From: Butyriboletus loyo
Taxonomy: Eukaryota; Basidiomycota; Agaricomycetes; Boletales; Boletaceae
Assembly (NCBI GenBank): GCA_038093515.1
Contig: JBBPSI010000014.1
Coordinates: forward strand, 62,001-126,000
Direction of reading: 5' to 3'
DNA: 64,000 nucleotides
In this document: one piece after another, positions 10,495 through 21,400 of the stretch
How the letters are laid out: every line of letters starts with the position of its first letter
Numbering within the stretch: the first letter of the stretch is position 1
Notes under the pieces: model-generated
The model's input: only the letters and a program-made list of their open reading frames with translations
Databases searched by the model: none
Told to the model about the DNA's origin: nothing
Translations under genes and position numbers: made by a program

Positions 10495-13124
10495 ATGTCC
10501 TCCGTAGATCCCCTCGTTGCCTCTCTGGCATCCCTCTCAATCACTCCAGCCGCATCCGTCTCCCATCCAGACGCAAACTCCCCAGCATCCTGGCGCGATG
10601 CACTCCTCGCCACCGCCGCCGTCCCCGAATCTTTCGAGCTGATCAAAACACTCGTCTACAAGCCGAAAACCGCGAAAACCGCCACCCCAGTCCCCGTCGT
10701 CGTCATCGCACGCGATGAGACCGAAACCAGTTCTTCCGCCCTCGGCAGAAAGCTCAATCTCAAAGAACTCCGTTTGGCCTCGGAAGATCTCCTTGCCGAG
10801 TTTTTCGGGCTTGATAAGAACTCTCGTATGTTCCCTGATCTATTTGTGGCGTCCATGACAATGTCTTATGGGCCACCGATCATAGTGTCGCCGTTGGCGC
10901 TGAACAAGGATACGTTTTCCAAGGTGGTCACGGTGATCGACGCTTCCATCGCGTCTTCGTCTGCTACGTTTGCCATCCACGCGTGTTCCTCGAGGTCAAC
11001 GCTGTTCTTGTCCGGAAATGACATCGTTAGATACCTGAAGAGCCTCGAAACCGAGGACGTCAAAATAGGAGAGGTCGACTTTGCCGCTCTCAAGACGGAC
11101 GAGTCAGCCTCGAAGCCTGTTGTTAATGAGAAAGAGGAGGCAAAGATCGAAGGTTCTGTGCAGATCGCGATCGGTGTCAAGAAAGAGGCCGATTTTTCAG
11201 CTTGGTACCAGAACGTGAGCGCCACCCTGGATCAGAATGAAATTTGCATTCTGAACACGTCGTACGATAGGTCTTGTTGAAAGCAGACATGTTAGAGTAT
11301 TACAGCGTTAGTGGATGTTATATCCTCAGGCCATGGTCTTACAGCATCTGGGAGGAAATTCAAGGTAGACGTCTTGAACAACTAGATTTGTAGAATGGTA
11401 CTCAACGTATTGTTAGATTGGTTCAACAAGAAAATCAAAGCCATGGGCGTGCAGAACGCGTCGTTCCCGATGTTTGTTTCCTCCAAAGTTCTCGAGCGAG
11501 AGAAGGATCATGTCGAAGGTTTCTCCCCGGAAGTCGCATGGGTTACGAGAGCGTAAGCGCGCCCTTAAAAGCATACCACGTCGACCATCACGATTAATGA
11601 CGTATCAGTGGATCGTCCGAGTTGGAGGAACCCATCGCCATCCGTCCAACGTCTGAGACTGTGATGTACCCCTGTGCGTCCACTGCACGTCTCTCAACAT
11701 GATATTCTGACAATGTTCAGATTATGCCAAGTGGGTCAAGAGCCATAGAGATTTGCCCTTGAAGCTTAACTTGTGGAATAATGTTGTGCGATGGGAGTTC
11801 AAGCATCCCCGTGCGTGATGGCACATATTATCATGTTTAGTGTGCACTTAACGTCGTACCCTTCCCAGAGCCATTCCTCCGAACCCGCGAATATCTGTGG
11901 CAGGAAGGTCATACGGCTCATCTAACCAAAGCGGAAGCCGATAAGGAGGTTCTTGAGATCCTTGAACTCTACCGACGTGTCTACGAGGAGCTACTCGCTG
12001 TTCCTATGATTAAAGGTGTGAAGTCCGAGAAGGAAAAGTTCGCTGGTGCCCTTTATACCACTACTGTCGAGGGCTTCATTCCTGCGAGCGGTCGCGGTAT
12101 CCAAGCTGGCACCTCGCATTGTCTTGGTCAAAACTTCTCCAAGCCAGAGATGTTCAACATCGTGGTCGAGGATCCCAATGATCCTACTAGTCAAGGCAAA
12201 ATCTACGCTTGGCAAAACTCGTGGGGTCTTTCTACGCGTACCATTGGAGTCATGGTCATGGTACACGGTGATAACCAGGGATTGGTCCTCCCTCCTCGCG
12301 TTGCTTTGGTGCAGGTTATTGTTGTTCCATGCGGTATCACAGCCAAGACGAGTGACGCAGACAGAAGCAAGATCAATGACGCGTGTGACGAACTTGCCAA
12401 ATCCCTTGTTGAGATTGACATCCGAGCAAAGGCCGATCTCAGAGAAGGCTACACTCCAGGTTACAAATTCAACGACTGGGAACAGAAGGTTCGATGGCCG
12501 AGCCACTTGCTGTGCTGATACAGAATGCTGAGACGTACTCTGTTTCTCTTAGGGTGTGCCGCTCCGTCTCGAGATTGGACCAAACGATCTTGCGAAACAA
12601 CAAACTGTGTCGGTCCGTCGTGACACCGGCGCGAAAGCCCCGATCGCGCTTGGAGACTTGAAGACCACCGTCCCTCAGCTCCTCGAGACCATCCACAGCG
12701 ACATGTACAAGAAAGCCCTCGACGAGTACAATGCACACTTGAAGGAAGTCACGCGTTGGGAAGACTTTGTCCCAACGCTGGATAACAAGTGCATTGCTGT
12801 CATTCCCTGGTGTGAGCGAGAAGCGTGCGAGGATGACATCAAGGAACGAAGTGGTCGATCGTGAGTGTTCTCTCAGTGATTTTCCTACGACCGAATTGGC
12901 CTTGGGTGGAAGAGAGGAAGGCGTTCGTTGTCTCCGGGGTGCTAACCTTTGGTTTCTTCAATAGTGCGGAACCCCAGGACGAACGCGCGCCATCTGCGGG
13001 AGCCAAGTCGCTCGCGATTCCCTTTGACCAAGCTCGCTGGACCCCGATCGAGCATGGCAAGACCAAGTGCATTGGATGTGGTCAGGACGCGAAACGTTGG
13101 ACCTTGTTTGGAAGATCATACTAG
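10495..13124 (+). CDS. Cytosolic prolyl-tRNA synthetase with N-terminal editing-like domain
   Basis: Charges tRNA-Pro with proline in the cytosol. Seen: ATG at 10495 after a C/T-rich leader. Residues 1-200 (about 10495-11130) form an added domain similar in position to the YbaK/INS-like editing domain of fungal ProRS. The class II core follows: [52 protein letters not shown] (motif 2 region), [14 protein letters not shown]. Then come [11 protein letters not shown] and [20 protein letters not shown] (motif 3), and an anticodon-binding domain ([15 protein letters not shown]). The C-terminus holds the zinc-binding-like CIGCG and ends LFGRSY, TAG at 13122-13124. Introns include 11216-11265; others near 11330-11400, 11550-11600, 11660-11725, 11820-11870, 12490-12550 and 12860-12960. 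Full-length. The N-terminal domain is typical of fungal and protist enzymes. Confidence 0.95.
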
Positions 13125-14215
13125 AGTAATGTGGAAATGCGATATCTAGATAGTGTTCTACAGTCGTGTTGGCTGTAATTGGGATTGGAGTTGGAAGGGG
13201 AACTAGTGCACTCATAATATGATAAACTGGGCCGTGTGACTTGACTTGACCGTTAATGACGATGGCCTGCCTCCTTGACTAACGACGGACGTGCGAAGAC
13301 TCGTCGGTTCAGGCTGGCTGTCGTCTGGTGCCAGTTGAGTTGAGATGTGTGAACACGGCGGTATCAAGCGACACTTGCAATTGCACCAGTTTCGGATTTC
13401 CGAGTCACTTGCAACCCGGGACTCAGAGGCTCCGACTGTTTGCTCCTGTCCGCGGTGAGTGCTGGTTGTCGATGATCCGAGGAGTTACCCTCGTCGCTGC
13501 CATGGTCCATGACAGCCTGAGTGATTTTGAAGGGGTGCCAGAAGAACACCATCAACATCTGAATCCCATGATCCACTCCTCTTGGACCACAGAGTCCGAG
13601 ATCGCATGCACTCAAGTAGCAACAGTGCAACGGATAGTGTATCACAACGTCCGGCGGCCCATCATCAAGCAATGTGTACCCCAGAAATGTCTGGGGGAGG
13701 CGATGACAATCATGGCGCGTGACGTTCGTTTTCCCGATTTAACCTACATGCACTGCGGCTTGCAAGTTTTCCGGGAATACCTGTGCAGAGCCACCATAAA
13801 GCTATGGTATGCCGTCTTGCCAACTTCCAAGTGTTTCAGCAACGATGTGAATAGCAATACGGGCGCAGTTCGGGGGTGCAAGCTTAGGTCCGCCGAGGGG
13901 TGCTAGCTACTCAAATATTCAAGAGTGAACTACCTCGCTGGCAGACGAAACGCTCCCAAGCCCATCAATGAAACAAAAAACGGGTTGCAAGGCACAAGTG
14001 CCATGGTTTGCATGCTTTTGCTAGAACCGGTTACCTTACGGATCATGGGCTATCTTAAAGTATGGCCTCATGACCAGCTTTCCAGGGGGAGGTCTGACAC
14101 GTTGGCCACATGGTCCGTAAACGTTAATTTGTGGCGACAATGTTGAAATAAATAGCGAGCCTTCCAAGTGTCTAACGCCATAAGTGCCCACCCATTCCCC
14201 GTGGACACTGCTGCT
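13125..14215. other. Intergenic, no supported gene
   Basis: About 1.1 kb. The only long frame (13328-13906, +, 192 codons) has no recognisable domain and no protein-like composition. I treat the region as the ProRS 3' flank plus the transporter promoter. Confidence 0.4.
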
Positions 14216-16080
14216 ATGCCCAGCGTGAGTTCCATTGTCTACAGCGGGTTCCAAGCTTGCTAACATGGATATAGTATAGCGCTCGTATCGCAGCAAACCC
14301 TGTACGTATCCCAGAAAATACTAGACCCCTGTCCTGACGATCTCCGACCAGTACATCGTAGGTTCTTTCGCATGCATCGGCGGTGGTCTTTTTGGTTTGG
14401 ACATCTCGTCCATGTCCGGCGTGTTGAGCGTGAGTATCTACCTCTCCCTGATATTACCCCCTGTCATCTAATAAGCATTTAGAATGACGCCTATTTGCGT
14501 GTGTTCCACAGTGTAAGTCAATGGTCGTGCTGTACCGGTGCAGCTGACGACGTAAAATTAGCCTGGTTCCAATGCTCAAGGAGCTATTGTTGCGTCCATG
14601 CCTGCCGGCTCCTTGGTTGGCGCTCTTGCGGTTACCACCCTGGCTGATCGAATTGGTCGTAAAAACACCGTCATCCTCTCTAGTATTTTCTGGATTATCG
14701 GCGGCATTTTGCAATGTGCCTCTATTGTGCGTGCTTCATCTTCCTGATATCAGGCAAACACAATCGCTCACGTCCTGTTCCCCTTGTTAAGAACCGTGGT
14801 ATGTTGGTAGTGGGTCGTGTCACCGCTGGGATTTCCGTCGGTCTCGCGTCCAGTGTCGTACCCATCTATCAATCTGAGATCACCGCTCCCTCGATCCGTG
14901 GTCGGCTTGTGTCCGTCCAGCAATGGTCAATCACATGGGGTATCATGTTGCAATATTTCGTTCAATTCGGGTGTTCATACATCAATGGTACCGCGTCGTT
15001 CCGCATCCCGTGGGGTCTCCAGATTATACCTGCAATAATTCTTGGTATTGGGATGCTGTGGTTCCCGGAATCCCCCCGTTGGCTCATCGATCATGGGCGG
15101 TAAGTTCTCTCCCACTTTGCTGGTCACTACGCTGTACATTCATCATTCACCATAGTGAGGAAGAAGCTCTTCAAGTTCTTGCTGATCTGCACGGAAACGG
15201 GAACCAAAACGACAAACTGGTCGTTTTCGAGTTTGAGGAAATCAAAGAACAGGTCGCCCTTGAAAGAACCGAAGGCACCAAATCGTACGCGGACTTGCTC
15301 AAGCCTGGTATTTTCCGCCGTGTTGGTCTTGGATGTTCACTCCAGATGTGGTCTCAGCTGTCTGGGATGAACGTCATGATGTATTACATTGTGTACGTGT
15401 TCGAAGGGGCTGGTTTGACCGGTCGGCGTGGTAACCTCATCGCCTCCTCCGTTCAATACGTCCTCAATGTCGCCTTCACTGTCCCCGCAATCATCTACAT
15501 CGACCGATGGGGTCGCCGTCCTCTCCTAATCATCGGATCCACACTGATGGGTTTCTTCCTCTGCCTTGTCGGTGGTCTCCAAGGTAGCTATGGAGAATGG
15601 GGGACCGTGAATAATAATACGGTGTGGGTCATCACGAACAACCAGCCAGTGACCAAGGCCGTCATCGTTTCTTCATACCTCTTCGTCTGCTCCTTCGCCA
15701 TCACCATGGGACCTGTCTCGTGGACATACCCCGCAGAGATCTTCCCCATGAAAGTGCGTGCCAAGGCCGTGTCCATCTCTACCGCGACCAACTGGATCTT
15801 CAACTTTGCGCTCGCCTGGGCCGTTCCACCGGGCCTGTCGACCATCGCGTGGAAGACGTACTTTGTGTTCGCTGCGTTCAACTTTGCGGCCGCGATTCAT
15901 TTCCTGTTTTGTTTCCCCGAGACGGCACAGCGCACGCTTGAGGAGATCGAGGAAGTCTTTGCCCAAGGACATGTGTTTAGTGCCTGGGCTGTCTCGCGCG
16001 AGGTTGGGAAGAGGAACTTGGAGGATATCGTCAAGAAGAAGACGGTGGATGAGAAGCACGACTCTCTCGAAAAGGCCTAG
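14216..16080 (+). CDS. MFS sugar porter (hexose transporter-like)
   Basis: Twelve-TM plasma-membrane sugar/H+ symporter of the sugar porter family; substrate not predictable. Seen: a start split by introns (MPS, then YSARIAANP, then YIVGSFACIGGGLFGLDISS). Family signatures in order: ADRIGRK (loop 2-3), GRVTAGISVGLASSVVPIYQ, PESPRWL (15070), QLSGMNVMMYYIVYVF (15355, sugar-binding QxSGxN), DRWGRRPLL (loop 8-9), GPVSWTYPAEIFPMKVRAK (TM10) and PETAQRTLEEIEEVF (C-terminal PETK-like motif). The lysine- and acid-rich tail ends DSLEKA, TAG at 16080. Five or six introns, all before 15160; the rest is one exon. All signature residues are present, so it looks functional. Confidence 0.92.
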
Positions 16081-16397
16081 GGTTATTCGGTCGCGAGGTT
16101 TTAATCCAATTGATGAGGTTCCACGTATTAATGTATCAGTATACTTTTCTTCTTCCTCCCCCCCTCCCCCGTTCACGGCGATTCGCGACTTGTGGCAATG
16201 GATTTCGAGCCGCGAGCGTGACGTTGTAATTCATGGTCGTTTTTTCTTTACTCGCTTATTCAAGACGTCCTAATACTACATTACTACAAGTGTGTACACT
16301 TCCTGTTCATGATTCATAATTCAGTCGTTGTGATGCTCACATGAAGTGTTGGTTGGTTCAGCACATGCTCCTGCAATATGGCTGTGGTAGCCTCATC

Positions 16398-17300
16398 CTA
16401 CTCCCACTCCACTCCCCACCCTCCCTCACTGGCAGGCTCCTCCTCCCCCTCATCATCTATCTCATCTGCACCATCATATTCAGGATAATCTCCCCAATCC
16501 AGGTCCCCTTCAGTGTTGGACTGCTCCATATCACCTGATTGCAAAGGTTCATCAGTTTGCTTCTACAATTATTCTCACCCTCACCCTCTTCCTCTTCATC
16601 ATCATTGCCTTCCACCTCATCCACATCTTCATGTTGATCATGGTCTCCACCATATCCCCAACATTCCAGGGTCCCTTCAAGTTCTGTACTGGGCTGCTCT
16701 GCATCACCTGATTTCAAAATTTTGTCAGCTTACTTCTACAATTGTCCTTGTCCTTACCTTCACCCTCATTCCCCACCTCACTGGCACCTTCATATTGATC
16801 ACTGGCATGGTCTCCACCATATTCCAGACCCCCTTCTGTATTGGGTTGCTCTGTATCATCTGATTACAAAAGCTTGTCAGCTTGCTTCCACAATTGTGCT
16901 CATCCTTGTGCTCACCCTCATCCTCACCCTCATCCTCACCCTCACCCTCTTCATCAATGCCCTCATCTTCATCCCCCACCTCATCTGCATCTTCATATTG
17001 ATCATGATTTCTGTCACATCCCCAATTATCCAGATCCCCTTCTGTACTGGGCTGTTCTGTATCACCTGATTGCAATGGTTTTTCAGATTGCTTGCACAAT
17101 TGTTCTCACTCTCACCCCCATTCTCATCCTCATATTCATATTCATCCTCGTCATTGTCATCCCCCACCCCACCTGCACCTTCTTCATCGTAGCCTCCGCC
17201 GTATCCCCATGGAACTTGTTCCGTATTAGGCTGCTCCGTGTCCGAGTCTCCTGATTGCAAAAGATCGTCAGCTTGCTTCCACAATGTGCTGCCATGCGTG
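16398..17300. repeat. Five tandem units of about 160-190 bp
   Basis: Diverged direct repeats, best seen on the minus strand. Each unit holds a CAATTGT-like block, GAAGCAAGCTGAC (or a close variant), then AATCAG followed by a [GA]TGAxxxxGAGCAG block and a GAx-rich tail. Unit anchors (AATCAG on the minus strand) are near 17251, 17066, 16860, 16708 and 16535, giving spacings of about 185, 206, 152 and 173 bp. Length differences come mainly from the GAx-rich tails. Confidence 0.85.
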
Positions 17301-17359
17301 GCCATCTGGGTTGTTGGACGTAGTAATTGTTCAAGCAAGGTCTGGTGTTTCTGTTCCAT
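16398..17359 (-). CDS. Acidic protein encoded by tandem exon-intron repeat units
   Basis: Unrecognised protein, predicted 253 aa. Proposed exons (-): 17359-17116, 17065-16916, 16859-16758, 16707-16579, 16534-16398. The introns are 50, 56, 50 and 44 nt. Every intron is phase 1 and inner exons are multiples of 3 (150, 102, 129), so all five units join in frame (762 nt). Donors are GTGAGA, GTGAGC, GTAAGG, GTGAGA; all acceptors end in AATCAG. Each exon starts [GD]D-x-EQPNTE-like and runs into a D/E/G-rich stretch. The N-terminus (MEQKHQTLLEQLLRPTTQ) is possibly helical. In unit 1 the stretch homologous to the introns is read as coding (LWKQADDLLQSG). The ATG lies 51 bp after the RING gene stop on the same strand, so a fused RING-acidic transcript is possible. 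No known domain; a disordered acidic protein by composition. Confidence 0.55.
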
Positions 17360-17410
17360 TAATTCCACCTAAACTCGGCATGTCAAGCGTGCCGACATGT
17401 ACGCACTCAT

Positions 17411-18232
17411 TTAACGACGACCTACTTCACTACAAGCACACAAGTCTCAAATTAGCACGTGATCAGCACAAGCCGTTCGTGTGGTACGGACCGTCTCCAG
17501 TGGTCGTTCATCCCATCGTATCGTACCCGGGCGTTTTCCGTGTTTCTTAGCGTGGTCTCTTTCTCGTTGCGCCACGCTGCTTCTAACTCTTCATTCCTGA
17601 GTTGCGCGGCTTCGAGTTCCCGTGTGAGGCGATGGCGGATATGATCTCTCGCAGTAGCAAGTTCATAAAGCTGACCCGCCTGCAAGAGCAACTTTTTCCG
17701 TGCTTCCAGCAAGGAAGACAGGGTGAGGTAACTAACCCAGAGAGGGGTATACTGAAAAAGATCAGTCAGTTGATTTCGCGAACAAATCTCAGGCGCGCAC
17801 GCACCGGACTATCTGGCTGCGCATTGTAATAGTCGTTACACTGCTCAATCACCCCCTGCATTTCCTCGACGGTAGCTTCCACGTCCGTAATTCTCGCAAT
17901 ACCGTCCAAAAGGCGCTGAGCTTGTCTATCGACCTGCGGCGCGACCGTCGTCGCACTTGGGACATCGTCCATATCCACACACAGTTTGCGGACATCCCGT
18001 GGAGAGAAATCGTCGCGGCAGAAGGGACATTGAGGTTGCATACAATCGAGACATCTAGTATCTTTTTGCTCAGTCCCACTTTCTCAGAGGTGATCGTAGA
18101 AGATGGAGTGTGTCTGGATACGTACGCCCGGCAAAAGATGTGACCACAAGTGACAGCATGGGGCATACATGCCCCATCCACATAATTCTCCATGCAGACA
18201 TCACACGTCGAGTCGGGGCCGACTATGAGCAT
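17411..18232 (-). CDS. RING-HC finger/coiled-coil protein
   Basis: Putative E3 ubiquitin ligase. Seen: exon 1 (18232-18126) encodes MLIVGPDSTCDVCMENYVDG followed by TCGHIFCRA. After an intron ending CTAG, exon 2 gives CLDCMQPQCPFCRDDF. Together these make a complete C3HC4 pattern: CxxC, CxH, xxC, xxC, CxxC. Then comes VRKLCVDMDDVPSATTV and a helical region (EEMQGVIEQCNDYYNAQPDSP). After an intron (to about 17760) there is a long coiled coil (YELATARDHIRHRLTRELE, LRNEELEAAWRNEKETTLRN). The proposed last exon closes WRREVGRR, TAA at 17413-17411. An alternative splice from CGG-GTACGA (about 17545) to the AG before 17367 would instead fuse the coiled coil in frame to the acidic-repeat gene. Head-to-head with the NLR. 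Substrate unknown. Confidence 0.72.
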
Positions 18233-18423
18233 GACCGAGAAGGGGAAGAGAGCACAGGCGCTTTCTGGGAGGACTCCACCGTCGACGCCTATTATTCACA
18301 ATATCGTATCGGGGTTTCAAATATGGCTATTCCCCCAACAGAGATATATCCAGTATAGCGATAAGCGCTAGCGACTCCCTGCAGTTTCACTCGTGGAACT
18401 CTTGCCGAGCTCGTTCTATCATC
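18233..18423. promoter_or_regulatory. Bidirectional promoter, RING gene / NLR
   Basis: 191 bp separates the divergent start codons of the RING/coiled-coil gene (-) and the NLR (+). It contains an AT-rich stretch, TATTATTCACAATATCG (about 18290-18306). No named site was recognised. Confidence 0.5.
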
Positions 18424-21400
18424 ATGATGGACTCGCAGAAAACCCTGATCGATATTGCATCGGTCTCGAAACGAGTTGTTCGTACACTCGTTCAGTATGC
18501 AGGTCGCAAAACCGTTGAAAGCTTTCGGTTGGAGAAGATAGTCGTCGGGTCCGGTGCTGTCCTGGAAACGCTCAACAAGACGTTACTTCTAAACGATGGT
18601 AATATCGACGATCGGCTTGCGGACTGGTTAGGCAGCAATGAACCCCGAGCATGTCTACGCACGTTGAATCAGATGGAGAGAATACTGAACGGAAAGCCTA
18701 CCCACGGCGGAAGGAACTTCTTGAACCCATCGAGCTTTACGCACACCCAAGACATCAGTAACGAGGCGCTCAGGTTGTTCCAAATACATCAAGGTTTCTT
18801 CCATTTCTTGCTCATGCCAACGGACGTCTGGTGAGTGTCTTCACAGCTCCGCCATGAACTTGTGTCACATTATTCCGCTTAGGAATCGTGAAAATGATGC
18901 TCATCGACCACAAGTGCCGCCTCAACACAATATGCGACCTGTAGAAGAGGCAACTGACCGCCGAGTTCTGGCGCAAATCTCGGAGCGTGGGAACGGGGAT
19001 GTGTCCAGCGTACCACAGGGGGGAAACGTTAAGAAGCAGGGGGTTGATGGTGTGTCATTACAGGTGTTCACATGCACCAAACGTCTCACAAGGGCGTGTT
19101 TCGCAGCGGAGAAACTCAAGAGCATCCTGGGATGGTTGGATGCGTGGAATTGCAAGGAAATGCATAGACGGACCGCCCTTCTACACCAGCCCGGCACATG
19201 TGCATGGTTGCCTAATACGAATGCATTTAAGACGTGGAGGAGTACGAAGGATTCGTTTCTGTGGATACATGGAAAAGGTAGAGTGCTCGTATTGTTTCAA
19301 GGTAGCTGTCACCCAACTGAAAATGTCGTCAGCCGGGGCTGGGAAATCTGTCCTAGCGTGCGTGTGTATCTTACGCTTCCTGCTGATGCTGACCCTGGTT
19401 ACAGTACTTCTGTGATCGAGAATCTCCAAGACATACTCAAGGATGGGGAGATATTGGTGTTCTTCTACTGCGATTTTCGAAACGAGCGGTCTACAAGTGC
19501 CGCGGAAGTGATGCGCTCCTTACTCTCCCAGTTGCTACAGCAGTTCAGTTGGAATATTGACGATCACGGAGACCTGATTGACGGGCTAATCAAGGCAAAG
19601 GATGAAGGCACTTCGACTATTAGTGACGTCATGCTTCTCGCCCACCACGTTTCTCGTGTGGCGGAGCAGCTTAGCCAGCAGCCACTCGTCGTTATCGATG
19701 CCCTGGACGAGTGCGAAGATGTTGAAGACCTTCTGGATGCTCTCGCGGAGTTGAGCAAGGGCGGTCTTCGAATACTTGTAACTAGCCGGCCACTGCAGGT
19801 CATCAAGGAGAGTCTCTCAGATTTTCCTTCGATCTCCATGGAGATGATGAAGCATGAGGTATCAGCGGATATCAAACTGCATGTCATGAGAGTTCTTGAC
19901 TCTCATCGAAGGCTAAGAATCATGGACACCAGCTTGAAGAAGGAGATATACTTCACCTTATGCCAGAAAGCTGACGGGATGTGAGCCATTCGCACTGCAA
20001 AATCCTCGGATGGATTCTAAATGTTATTTCCTAGGTTCCGTTGGGTGCAATGTCAGCTCGACATCCTCAAACGATGCATGACCACGGTGCGTGTCCGGGA
20101 AGCACTAAACGACCTTCCGGGAGACCTCGATGCGACGTATGAAAGAATTCTTCTGAAGATCAACAAGGATGAGGAAGGCGAGGTTGTCTGCAGAGCTTTG
20201 CAATGGCTTATAGCTGCCTTGAGGCCCTTGGAGTTGTCTCAAATCATGGAAAGCCTGTCTATTGACCTCGATCGCCGAGTGCTTGATCATGATTCTGGAC
20301 CTGTTCACGGACCCGCTCTGCTGGATGCATTAGGCAGTTTGGTGACATACGATGAATTGACTGATGTTGTCATCCTGTCCCATTTCAGTGTCAAGGTATG
20401 CTTGGCGTTATGGTCGTCTCGGTTCCATGTTGCTGAGTTGTTGCTTGGGTAGGAATATTTGACAGCAGAGTCCACCCACACAAGGCATCCGACATTTTAT
20501 ATCAACCAGCAGGCAGCTCATACACACCTAGCACTGCTTTGTATGTGCTACATTGTTGCCTATGTCGAGCGCAGTCAACATCCTGGCGGTTACCAAGCAT
20601 CACCGAGGGACATATACAGAACTCAGATATATTATGACGACTACGATATGGATATGGTTGACTCAAATGTCATAGGATGTCCTGGACTTCTATATCAGGC
20701 GTTCATATCTTATGCATCTATATCCCATCCACTCCTCGAATATGTGATAGATCATGGTTTCGAACACCTTGCCCATGTCAATCCAAGAAATCAAACAGTC
20801 CTGCGAGCTATCATGGGTCTCCAGTTGCATGTAGAACAGCACCCTTCGAAGTGGACAGAGTTGTGCCAGAAAGCTAAATTCTCCTTCACTCGGTGGCCGA
20901 CTCTCAAACACGACTTGGTGCTATACATTCTCATTGCTTTCGCACCGGAGCCAATGCTGCGTCATTATTTCGACCGTGTTGCACCGAAGCTGAAAGACGG
21001 AACAAACCCGCTCATATACGCAGCATACTTTTCCGAGATCGAACACTGCCGGACCTTGCTATCAAGAGGTGTCAGCCTTGACCGTAGTGGCTGGCATGTT
21101 GATGGTTCCCTTCAGGTCTTACCAATCGAGGTTGCCGCTCGGCGTGCAGAGTATGATGTAGTCGACCTCTTCTTGAGGGCAGGAAGTCCTATTCCTCATA
21201 AAGTGTTCGTGAGTGCACTGGAAGAGCCGTTTTGGAAATTTCCTGCTTGCAATGTCGCGAGGCTACTACAAACCGATGAATTTGTCGAATGGGCAACCCA
21301 CGTTGACGACAAACTACTTCTGCGTGCATCAGACTCCACGCGATATAGTGTCGTCTATGAAGACCGACCTTCAGAAAAAGATATCGACCTAATTCAACGA

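Noticed and set aside
13328..13906. 192-codon plus-strand frame
   Set aside because: No domain, protein-unlike composition, no splice context; most likely chance in an intergenic region.
15673..16176. 167-codon minus-strand frame
   Set aside because: Antisense of the last MFS transporter exon.
16398..17300. A simple minisatellite with no coding role
   Set aside because: The consistent phase-1 exon structure and frame restoration over five units are hard to explain for non-coding repeats, though transcription is unproven.
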